Below are positions 55,753 to 64,000 of a DNA stretch of 64,000 nt, piece after piece. Below the pieces are notes generated by a model that was not told where the DNA came from, did no database searches, and saw nothing but the letters and a program-made list of their open reading frames with translations. Source of the DNA: Siphonodentalium dalli (lineage: Eukaryota > Mollusca > Scaphopoda > Gadilida > Siphonodentaliidae); NCBI GenBank assembly GCA_032622095.1, contig CP136068.1, positions 152,359,151 to 152,423,150 of the forward strand. Direction: 5' to 3'. The stretch's first letter is position 1, and every line of letters starts with the position of its first letter. The position numbers and the translations under genes were made by a program.

Positions 55753-55877
55753 GTAATGTTTGTTTACTTATCTCGGGGAATGCTCATTTGGGAAGGTACA
55801 CAACCTCGCAACACCAGAATCCCATTTGTCATGTTCGGATGAGAAAAAAATCAAGGGTGGTGAAGCACTGAGTGGCA

Positions 55878-56078
55878 CAAGCCTGCAAAGCGGGCTAGCG
55901 ACCCCAAATTACCCTCTGGGAACCTCATTCTGCTTAGGCATCAACTGCTATCGCAGACCTAGGATAAGGTTGAAGTTCCCCAGTTGAAGTTGGTGATGAC
56001 CTATTGGGTACCTCGATTACGCATTTGATCTTCTGCAAATTAGGGGATATAGAAACTTCCCAGAAGGCAAGCTTAGTA
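55878..56078. mobile_element. Family B remnant
   Basis: CAAGCCTGCAAAGCGGGCTA at the left, with half a palindrome (TTACCCTCTGGGAACCTCAT), then inverse interior (TTGAAGTTCCCCAGTTGAAG, CGATTACGCATTTGATCTTC). The right end is missing. Confidence 0.7.
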
Positions 56079-56310
56079 CAATCCAAGTTGTGTGATATTT
56101 TCTCAAATTAATAAATAGATAGCTCTGAATCCAATTAGATGGTTTATGAAGGATTCAACTTTTTTTTATGTTATTGATCTTTGCATCTGGCTGTCCATCT
56201 GTGCGTTGATCTGTCCATCCATTCGAATTTGGTTTTCAGATGATAACTTTATATAGTCTCAACTGAATGGAATGATAGTATAGATTCCTTCATGTGGTGT
56301 ACCAGATTAA

Positions 56311-56642
56311 CCCTTTGAGTGCCAGGTCCGATTTTGTATCAACCCATATACCCTGTGCCAATGCATTCTCTTATATATGCGAGTCGACCATAGGTCGCCT
56401 CGCATATATAAGAGAATGCATTGGCCTAACAATTTTTCATCATTTATTATTATTTTTTTCAATTTTTTACAATTTTAATAATTTTTTCTTATATTCTTTA
56501 ACAGACTTATTTTGTAGGTTTAGTGCCAGGGAATCTTACGTTTTTCATGGCCATCAAAATTATTACTATTTAAATTTTTTTAGGGCTGATTTTACAGAGC
56601 GTAAATTAGGGCCGATGAGATCGGGCCCTGGCACCGAAAGGG
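56311..56642. mobile_element. Element J: TTAA ends of its own, family C hairpin inside
   Basis: TTAA at 56307 and 56643. The ends CCCTTTGAGTGCCAGG and CCTGGCACCGAAAGGG differ from those of C. Inside lie one complete C-type hairpin, starting CCCTGTGCCAATGCATTC, and the inverse of the C spacer variant seen at 17289 (ACAATTTTTCATCATTTATT). The second half carries sequence not seen elsewhere (ATTTTACAGAGCGTAAATT). Confidence 0.88.
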
Positions 56643-56722
56643 TTAAGAATTAAGTAGTTTTCTGTGTAGGTCCATCTAAACTTTCCACCTCCTGACATAG
56701 CTCAGGCTTGAAAGCCCCTTAA

Positions 56723-57115
56723 CCCTTTACCCAACAGAACGGCCCTGTGCCAATGCATTCTCTTATATATGCGAGTCGACCATAGGTCGCCTCGCATATA
56801 TAAGAGAATGCATTGGCTTAACACATTAAAAATTATAAAATTGTTAAAGAATGTAAGAAAAAATGGTAAAAAGTGTTAAAAAAAGACTTTTTTTTAGGCC
56901 AATGCATTCTCTTATATATGCGATGCGACCTATGGTCGACTCGCATATATAAGAGAATGCATTGGCACAGGGCATAAATGTAACCATCACAATGTGGTCA
57001 AGGAGCCGGTTCCAATGATATCCATATTTGTATGGTTCTATTGAGACAGACCGAAGATATTTTAGGCTGTTGAAGCTTTATTTGGCCGGTTTTGGCCGGT
57101 TTGTTGGGTAAAGGG
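56723..57115 (+). mobile_element. Family C twin-hairpin element
   Basis: TTAA at 56719 and 57116; complete. It lies only about 80 bp after the J element. Confidence 0.94.
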
Positions 57116-57616
57116 TTAACTGGTACATTGAATTCATACCTCTCTGTTAACTGGTATTCAGGATTCATGGGGGGGGGGGAGTAGGGGGTGACATCCTCTT
57201 ATAAATGCATACTTGAGGCATCCCTGCTGTAAACTTGACTATGAATATTATTAAAGTCACATCTGTATGCTCCGTAGATCCTATCATAGTATATTAGTTC
57301 TCAGTCCTCAGTTCTCACAGGTATCAAAATCTGTCACTGTCCAAATTATACTAACCTGATACATCAATAAACCCCGACACAAATGACAAACATAATCTGA
57401 TATGTTATGCTTCGCTGGCCGGTAATAAAAAAGAAAACATTACTACTCCAATTGACTATACACAAAGACCACATCAGATAAGGTGGCAAAAATCACTATG
57501 CAGAAAAGATATATGCAAATCTGCACTGGCGGACTTAATATATTGTTTATGCACAATAAGGATTTGGTTGGATGCCCATAAAGATTTATATCTTCGTTAT
57601 TTTTTTCTCTTTTCAG

Positions 57617-57796
57617 AGACCACCTTTATGTAGATATTTAAAAATTGAATCGGAAAATGTCCTAAATAGGTTCTTTTGTCTTTTCCATCGACGTTCAATG
57701 GGAGCTGGATATATGTCAATGGGCAAGAAGGGAAATACTTTCAGAAAATGGACCACTTTCGAACCATTTGTCATTGATAAATATGCTATACTATAA
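57617..57796 (+). CDS. Candidate terminal exon, weakly FGF-like
   Basis: The acceptor TTATTTTTTTCTCTTTTCAG is excellent and the frame runs 59 codons to TAA (57794-57796). A second AG two bases on (57617-57618) would give phase 2 entry, which is the phase I recall for the last FGF intron. Residues CRYLKIESENVLNRFFC and, 35 positions after the Cys, GYMSMGKKG align in spacing with FGF10-type C termini (C...EN...Y...WYVALxxxG), but few residues are identical and the usual HFLP ending is absent. No polyadenylation signal is obvious. It may be a divergent FGF, another trefoil protein or chance. Confidence 0.33.
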   Translation, partial: RPPLCRYLKIESENVLNRFFCLFHRRSMGAGYMSMGKKGNTFRKWTTFEPFVIDKYAIL

Positions 57797-57909
57797 ATCA
57801 AAGAAGAAAACAAGTTACTTCTCTTATAGTATGTTTGAGATATTAAGCTCTTATTAATTCAGATTGGTTTTACTTGGAACCTAAATTTTTGAGGGCATTT
57901 ACTGTTCTA

Positions 57910-57952
57910 CAGAAATGCCCTAAATAGGAGTCGATTATTTAGGGCATTACTG
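57910..57952. mobile_element. Family A minimal remnant, 43 bp
   Basis: Only the two tips remain: CAGAAATGCCCTAAATAGG joined to AGTCGATTATTTAGGGCATT and ACTG. TA is present on the left, TT on the right. Confidence 0.8.
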
Positions 57953-57990
57953 TTGATTGTTCTTTTTCTTTTTTACTATTCGAAGCCTGG

Positions 57991-58134
57991 AAATAACAAT
58001 ATTTACCTCGACAGTGTAAACAAGTGCATTCTCTTATATATGTGAGGCTCCCTATGGGAGACTCGCATATATAAGAGAATACACTGGCACAGGATATTTA
58101 ATGCTGCACCAGCGAGGCTCCCATCATGAAAGGG
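57991..58134 (-). mobile_element. Family D half element, inverse
   Basis: Starts in the spacer (ACAATATTTACCTCGACAGT) and has one hairpin with apex GGCTCCCTATGGGAGAC. It ends TGCTGCACCAGCGAGG and ATCATGAAAGGG, followed by CTAA (a mutated TTAA). Confidence 0.8.
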
Positions 58135-59262
58135 CTAATAATTTTGTGTCTGTCAAATAAATTTTTATGAAGTATTTGCTATGAGTTACGGACAATTCAG
58201 CTATCTAATAAAATTATATAATTTAATATGACTTTTAATTAAAATGAGCCCTTGTAATCATTGTATAGTCATTGACCGGACGCTAATTTCCACGGTTGTA
58301 CTGTTTCAAGATTACTACATCCCCCTCTCCCAAGTAAAATCATAGCGCTCTTATGGGAAGATTTTTTTTCATTGGAAGAGGCTAAAGATGATCTTTCTGA
58401 CATCAGTCAGAATTACCAAATCATTCCAAGTCTTTCTCGGAATTACAATGTTAGTAAAAAAAAACACAATCAATACATTCAATCCATTGTCAATTTGTGA
58501 GTTGCCCAGATCTCGTGGAAAATATAGATCACACACAACAAAGCCTTGCAAAAAAAAAAAGACTTGATGTTTTTCACATAATTGAATTCAACATTCTTTA
58601 TAAAAGAGTCATGGTTTTGTATTGAGAGCGGTTGTCATCTCGGTGTTTTGTTATCTGTAGACGTCCATGGCCACACGACCACGCTTATTGAAGAAGCATG
58701 ACAACGCTCATTGAACGAAGGAGAAGGGCCCCATCTTTGTGTTTTTGTTATCCCAACGTTGGCTTCCATAGTAAGTGAATCTATTCACAAAAAATTCTAT
58801 TGACTCATACATTCTGTCCTGAATTATGACAGATTGAATGACGAGGTGGTGATTGGCTGCGCGTGCACTGAATACTTTCATTTCTGTGCGTCCTACATGG
58901 GTGTTGATATCGTATACACTCCTCAGCCATGCTTGAGTGAATGTGTTTCAGTCTGTATCCATCTACCCGTAGTACAGCTGGTGGGGTAGTCTTGAGTGTA
59001 TTTTCTCATTAGTTAATGTAGTATGCACACCTGGATTTATATCTTACCTGGGATTTTTCATTTATTCAGGACTTATTTTCTTCTCCGTGAAGGTAATGTC
59101 CTTATTTGTTTCTTATTACACTTTTTGACTGTCGTAGAAGATAAAACTTCCATTTTTGAAGTCAAGTTTCTTTATAATTGGAAGGAATTCTGATAGTCAA
59201 ATGCACTAATGGTGCCATGATGCCATCTGGCTTGACATCCATCAGATAGTTGTGATCTCAGT
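58135..59262. other. Mostly unassigned; start of a local duplication
   Basis: CCATCTACCCGTAGTACAGC through ACACCTGGATTTATATCTTA and GGGATTTTTCATTTATTCAG (58960-59070) recurs at 59530-59650. The B element at 59263 lies between the copies. An AG/GT-bounded 23-nt segment at 59070-59092 is too short to call as an exon. Confidence 0.5.
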
Positions 59263-59515
59263 CAAGCCTGCAAATAGTGTCTGTCATTTGCAGAATGAGG
59301 TCCCCAGAGGGTGAATTTAGTGATGCTACCCCGCATAGCGGGCTAGCATCACCAAATTCACCCTCTGGGGACCTCATTCTGCTTACACCTCAGCAGAATG
59401 AGGTCCCCAGAGGGTGAATTTGGTGATGCTAGCCCGCTATGCGGGGGTAGCGTCACTAAATTCACCCTCTGAGGACCTCATTCTGCAAATGACAGACACG
59501 CTATTTGCAGGCCTG
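59263..59515. mobile_element. Family B double-palindrome copy with perfect 8-bp TSD
   Basis: Ends CAAGCCTGCAAATAG and CTATTTGCAGGCCTG. The flanks ATCTCAGT at 59255-59262 and 59516-59523 are identical. Two palindromes are joined by CTGCTTACACCTCAGCAGAA. Confidence 0.95.
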
Positions 59516-59689
59516 ATCTCAGTGTTAATCAATCTGTAACCATCTACCCGTAATATAGCTGGTGGGGTATACTGAGTGTACTATCTCATTAGTCAATATA
59601 GTGTACACACCTGGATTTATATCTTACCTGGGATTTTTCATGTATTCAGAATTTGCACATTACTAACTCTAGATCTGAGATCACCCCTC

Positions 59690-60065
59690 CCCCAAGCATG
59701 CTAGAACAGAGTGTGATGGACCAAGCATTTACTGGCACCTGACTATCTATAGCTTTGAGACCCTCCCCCCCCCCCCCCCCCCATTGTTACATCATGCCAC
59801 GACAGTGGGTGATGGACCAAGTATTTACTAGCACCCGGCTATCTCCACCCTCACATTATGCCAGGACAGCACTTGATAAATGAAGCATTTACTGGCACTG
59901 GGCTATTTATAGCTCTTATACTCCCACCCTCACATCATGCCAGGACGGCACTTGATAGATGAAGCATTTACTGGCACCAGGCTATTTCTGTTCTCCACCC
60001 CCCACCCTCACATCATGCCAGAACAGCTCTTGATAGATGAAGCATTTACTGGCACCCGGCTATCT
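59690..60065 (+). repeat. Minisatellite, about 75-95 bp unit, five copies
   Basis: AAGCATTTACTGGCACC (with variants) recurs near 59724, 59820, 59883, 59963 and 60041, each followed by a GGCTAT stretch and a C-rich CCCACCCTCACATCATGCC part. One copy carries a 20-base C run (59763-59782). Confidence 0.88.
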
Positions 60066-60239
60066 ATATCTCTGAAATTCTCATTGACTTTCTTTTTACG
60101 TTTTACTCCGCTCTGACTTGGTATCCGCTGCCAGGATTTCACCTCATCACAAGTTTTTGTGCTTTTCTTATGTGTTTCACCATGTTTCAAAGATTGTTCC
60201 AATTACCTATCTATCATCAGCATGGATGTTTTTGAGATG

Positions 60240-60920
60240 TTTTAGAATGTGACTCAGTTCAAGTGACACACTTAACTCAATTGCCTGCTTTCAGGTCAGG
60301 GTTTTACTGCTGTACAAGACAAATTTACCTGAGATGTGATGTACAGGTGTTATGACTTGTGTCAGACCGGGAGTCTAATTATCTAACAGAGGATATATGC
60401 CTATTTGTAAAACGAAAGGAAAGTAGATCAGAAGTTTGGACATGGTGATAGAGAGAAAGCTTGTCGAAAATATGTTTGATAGTAAATTACAAAATATGTT
60501 TCCATGAAGATATTGACAATATTGGTTAGAAAACTTCAAGTGACTTAACTTAATTCCCTGCTTTCAGGTCAGTGTGTTACTGCTCAACAAGACAGATTTA
60601 CCTGAGATAAAGTAATGCCCTAAATAATTGACTCCTTAACCACAGCAGAATTAGGGGTAATTTTTTCAGGATTTAGTCGGAAATTAGGCTCAGTGAGAGC
60701 TTTCCGATGAATGGCAACAAGCCATATTTCCGACTAAATCCTGAAAAATTACTCATAATTCTGCTGTGGTTAAGGAGTCGATTGTTAAGGGCATTGCTGT
60801 ATATTTACGGTGTTTGTATTTTAGATTTATATACTAATGGTTACACTAATTGTCTGTTTATAAAAAGAAAGATAGGGGTTTAAAAATTTGGACCTGGTGA
60901 TGGAAAGAAAGCATCCAAAA
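60240..60920 (+). repeat. Diverged local duplication
   Basis: CCTGCTTTCAGGTCAG with TTTACTGCT or GTTACTGCT and ACAAGACA-ATTTACCTGAGAT occurs at 60285 and 60560. GGACATGGTGATAGAGAGAA at 60437 corresponds to GGACCTGGTGATGGAAAGAA at 60890. A family A copy interrupts it. Confidence 0.75.
60610..60799. mobile_element. Family A foldback
   Basis: The left TA (60608) is followed by AAGTAATGCCC, the first base of the tip changed; the right end GGGCATTGCTG is followed by TA. The central tip is reduced. Confidence 0.88.
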
Positions 60921-60954
60921 GTAGGATCAATTAAAAATCATAAAATACACATTT

Positions 60955-61310
60955 TTTGGCCTGAGTTATGGATCTTAGTTTGTCATTTTTATTTTTATGA
61001 TTTTCATCCGTCTGGCTTGATAACTCCAACATATATAAACCAATTTTAATAATTTTTAACATGCAAGTTGCTTTCCACAAAATCTCAAATCATTGAGCAA
61101 ACCAGGTTTATCCCAATTTTTTTTGCCTGAGTTACGCCACTTCATTCGTCAATTTTCTCCAATTTTTTCCCGTCCGGCTTGATAACTCCCAACAAATAGG
61201 AATTGATTTCAATAATTTTGGTATACAAGTTGCTTGCCACAATGTCTCAAAAGTTCTGCGAAAATCAGGTTTATCTTGATTTTTTGGCCATGTCAACTGA
61301 TGGTGCCACC
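60955..61310 (+). repeat. GTCC-motif associated repeat, internal units
   Basis: GTCTGGCTTGATAACTCCAA (61010) and GTCCGGCTTGATAACTCCCA (61183) start two units with CAAGTTGCTT-CCACAA-TCTCAAA sequence. It resembles 36600-36700. Confidence 0.6.
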
Positions 61311-61599
61311 TCTTGTAAACATTTATATTAATTTATGAAGCTTGACAATATTGAGCCATTGACATACAATAAACAAAGCTGATGGAAGTAAAGTAGCGAA
61401 ACTATCTGGAGTGTTTTTGGGATGTTTCTCTCATCATCTGACATTATTAAAGAAAGAAATTTCTATAAAAAATTCTTACTGCTGTGAGAATCCTAACCTG
61501 GAGCCAAACACAAACGTTTTAGTTTGTTAATGTTATATGTCCTATAATCCATTAGGATCCCCATAAATCTTTCGATAGATGATAGAAATATAGTGTTAT

Positions 61600-61727
61600 A
61601 AAAGTTGACTTCCCACACTATATAAGTTTGGGAACCAGGGACCAGCCTAGAGGGTGACTTGGGAGACCTCTTCTCCCTAAAATGCTGACAACAAAAGTTG
61701 ACTTCCCACACTATATAAGTTTGCGAA
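61600..61727 (+). repeat. 31-bp duplication enclosing a family F fragment
   Basis: AAAAGTTGACTTCCCACACT continuing to ATATAAGTTTG occurs at about 61600 and 61691. Between the copies is the left 57 bp of an F element. Confidence 0.85.
61636..61692. mobile_element. Family F left-end fragment
   Basis: CAGGGACCAGCCTAGAGGG followed by CTTCTCCCTAAAATG. The remaining part and right terminus are missing. Confidence 0.7.
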
Positions 61728-61959
61728 GTTATGAGAACATGGCTTTAATATAATGCAGAAATATAATTTTAATACCCAGAAATTTGTGACTTTATGATGA
61801 GCAGTATATATGCTACAAAAGCCTAGTTCAAAGTGTCAGTTCCCTCGACAATTCATGTTTCTGTAGCGAAATCCAAATATGCATCTGATTTGCAGTCTGT
61901 TTATATGGAAAAACTTAGTTTCTGACAAGTGACTATGTACGTCTAGGAAAAAGGGTTAA

Positions 61960-62219
61960 ACCTTTCATTACGGGAGCCATGCTGGTGCAGCATTAAAGAT
62001 CATGTGCCAGGTATTCTCTTATATATGCGACTCTCCCATAGGGGACCTCGCATATATAAGGGAATGCACTGGTTTACAAGATCAAGGAAAATATTGTTAG
62101 GCCTATGTATTCTCCTTTATATACGAGGCTCCCTATGGGAGACTAACATATATAAGAGAAATTCAGAATGCATTGGCAGATTTTTCATAAAATTTCAGAA
62201 AGCTCCAGTCATGGAAGGG
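61960..62219 (+). mobile_element. Family D element abutting family C
   Basis: TTAA at 61956; left end ACCTTTCATTACGGGAGCC; two hairpins, somewhat eroded; right end AGCTCCAGTCATGGAAGGG. The right TTAA (62220-62223) is also the left TTAA of the next element. Confidence 0.88.
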
Positions 62220-62223
62220 TTAA

Positions 62224-62615
62224 CCCTTTACCCAACAGAAAGGCCCTGTGCCAATGCATTCTCTTATATATGCGAGTCGACCATAGGTCGCCTCGCATAT
62301 ATAAGAGAATGCATTGGCTTAACACATTAAAAATTATAAAATTGTTAAAGAATGTAAGAAAAAATGGTAAAAAGTGTTAAAAAAAGATTTTTTTTAAGCC
62401 AATGCATTCTCTTATATATGCGAGGCGACCTATGGTCGACTCGCATATATAAGAGAATGCATTGGCACAGGGCATAACTGTAACTATCACAATGTGGTCA
62501 AGGAGCCGATTCCAATGATATCCATATTTGTATGGTTCTATTGAGACAGACCGAAGATATTTTAGGCTGTTGAAGCTTTATTTGGCCGGTTTTGGCCGGT
62601 TTGTTGGGTAAAGGG
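62224..62615 (+). mobile_element. Family C twin-hairpin element
   Basis: Complete, TTAA at 62220 (shared with the D element) and 62616. The asymmetric tail has the GGCCGGTTTTGGCCGGTTTG doubling. Confidence 0.94.
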
Positions 62616-63164
62616 TTAATGATCACCTGGCCATCTGTTGTAAATTTTAGCTGCCAATTTGTATAGTTTGTAAGTGAGTGTTTTTTTTATTCTTGAGATA
62701 AAGGATTCTGATGTGAGAATGTAGTTAATTATGAGATAATAATCACAGAGGGAGACCAGTCTATGTAGTCCTAACCAGACCAGCTAACTGACAGGGAGCC
62801 ATCCAAACATAGAACACCCTAAACTCTGATCAGTCACAACTGTGCATATGGCCATAATAAAAATATGGTTTGTTTGCTATGTCCCAATAGATTAGCCTCA
62901 AAACCTACCAACTCAAATTATTACAATCTGCTGAATCACATGTCTGTTATGTAATGAGCTGCATGTGTCAGCTACTACTTAAATTATCACATACTAAAAC
63001 TCCAAAATTAATAGCCTTTATGGGTAAATCTCCTAGATGACCAATTTCTTGCCTCTAAGTGCCTTAATATGACCTATAGCTAATAATGCTAGACTCTCAC
63101 CGGACTGTGACCTACCCATGGTGCCCCCCTTCTTCCCATCCCCTGGACATGTTTTTCATCCCTC
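62616..63164. other. Unassigned stretch
   Basis: AT-rich, no recognised repeat and no supported gene. A short C-rich segment lies at 63120-63160. Confidence 0.3.
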
Positions 63165-63925
63165 CTGCTCAATGTTTTTATTTTGATGTTTGATACAGGG
63201 AAGTTTATAACATTGAAAAAACAGTGCAGCTAACATATTTCTTAGTTAATACCAATCAATCAATCAATCAATTTATTATACTTTTACACCAAATATGGTC
63301 AAGTGTACACATACATAATTTATAACAATGTAGTGATAGGACATGTATTCATAAGTTCATTTGTGGTCTTGACACAATATGTCGCACATAATATTGTAGT
63401 GACATATTTGTATGGAGTTTGGTTTTATTCATCTTATTGGGAATTTGCATTCGTCTGGTCGCGTATTCTGACTAGTAGTTGGTCACTAGGTTGCCGTTTT
63501 CCCTTTTTGGCAAGTCCGTGGTAGACAAAATGGGCAATTGCTTTTAGTACGTTCATAACAATTTATTTCACAATAGGTAAGGACCCAGCATGATTTAAGA
63601 CTTTTACGTAACTTTAGTGAGCAATTTCGCTTTGCATCGCTTACAATCATACATGAGTTTCTCTTGGGGTAAACAATTAAAAAATTTATTGCGATATTGG
63701 CTCACAAAAATCATGCAATCTCAAGCTAGGACCACCCCATACTGTGAAATGGATTAAGGAACAAGTATTAACATAAATACAATCCATGTACCTACCTGCA
63801 TTGTTTGTTTAAATTTATAAAGTATCAGATCAGGGTGCAACATCAAAAAGTTTCCAGGTTTTGTACTGGTAGAATATGATCTCTGAAGGCGTAGCCAGAG
63901 TAGAGATTCATAGCATGATTTATCT
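63165..63925. mobile_element. Family M copy interrupted by a LINE end
   Basis: GATACAGGGAAGTTTATAAC with CATATTTCTTAGTTAATACC corresponds to the left arm at 53405-53460, and GGTTTTGTACTGGTAGAATA with AGAGTAGAGATTCATAGCAT to the right arm at 54150-54205. The part at 63580-63700 is the inverse of the loop segment at 53931-54030. The LINE tail starts at 63255. Confidence 0.65.
63255..63600 (-). pseudogene. LINE 3' end with (ATTG)n tail
   Basis: On the minus strand the element ends AATAAATTGATTGATTGATTG, the simple-repeat tail common to CR1/L2-type LINEs, inserted in the M copy. Upstream the conceptual protein reads VLKAIAHFVYHGLAKKGK, resembling the last residues of such polyproteins, followed by stops. 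The reverse transcriptase core is absent. The 5' boundary is uncertain because M sequence resumes near 63580. Confidence 0.55.
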
Positions 63926-64000
63926 CTTGTCATTCTAAAGTGGTGCACAAGGGAGCACTTTCTGCTTCCTGTGTGCACAATGGTGGAGGCAAGATGGGAA

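Noticed and set aside
59070-59092. 23-nt possible microexon between TTTATTCAG and GTAATG
   Set aside because: The paralogous copy at 59640 does not keep it, and there is no other support.
1-64000. tRNA, rRNA or other structured RNA genes
   Set aside because: No cloverleaf with A and B boxes or rRNA-like sequence was recognised by eye; a covariance-model scan would be decisive.

Overview
The window looks like intronic or intergenic DNA of an AT-rich animal genome, most likely a marine invertebrate. There are no long bacterial-type genes, operons or ribosome binding sites. Instead there are dense short non-autonomous transposons, diverged local tandem duplications, decayed LINE ends, minisatellites, and homopolymer C/G tracts followed by TATACTGGAGTCA and GTCC-rich sequence, a motif I associate loosely with mollusc and other marine invertebrate genomes. 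The exact taxon cannot be fixed by eye. No complete gene is visible. All homology statements come from reading and memory; nothing was searched.

Most of the interpretable sequence is palindromic DNA transposon relics, roughly a third of the window by my coordinates. Families, named here for reference: A, a foldback flanked by TA (ends CAGTAATGC), Tc1/mariner-like. B, ends CAAGCCTTG, 8-bp target duplications, hAT-like. F, ends CAGGGACCAGCC, 8-bp duplications, hAT-like. N, one hAT-like element nested in an A copy. A large TTAA-flanked group resembles non-autonomous piggyBac relatives: C, D, E and J have ends beginning CCCTTT; G, H, I, K and L have ends beginning AG. C and D carry two copies of a long hairpin built on TGCATTCTCTTATATATGCG; J carries one. 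M is a large foldback with a C copy in its loop. A pair of Helitron-like sequences and three LINE 3' remnants complete the set.

Layout: 1-4.8 kb, fragments, one F element and a triplicated local repeat; 4.8-7.2 kb, long foldback I and B/F copies; 7.7-11.5 kb, A, B, C, D and G; 13-15 kb, tandem duplication with an internal 187-bp triplication; 15.7-19.7 kb, B, A, C, D and K; 19.2-23.3 kb, a diverged repeat cluster with a 21-22 bp minisatellite; 24-27.7 kb, D, half an I, and A with nested N; 27.8-30.6 kb, a roughly 365-bp tandem array; 32-35 kb, E, F, A and a LINE remnant; 35-42.7 kb, C, D, B and A with nested H; 42.7-43.9 kb, a tandem duplication; 45.5-50.3 kb, a LINE remnant then a four-copy tandem array hit independently by A, C, C and Helitron-like insertions; 51-55 kb, duplications, A, B and M; 56-64 kb, J, C, D, B, minisatellite, A, D-C pair, M.

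Protein-coding content is limited to candidates. Several short open segments on the + strand have good splice consensus at one or both ends (16685, 23431, 26336, 27133, 35354, 51184, 55684, 57617). The best first-exon candidate is 27133-27258. The 57617-57796 terminal exon candidate, with 55684-55752 and perhaps 25128-25280, weakly recalls pieces of an FGF-type fold, but their splice phases do not all join, so they are hypotheses. Their common strand would fit one or more + strand genes with transposon-filled introns.
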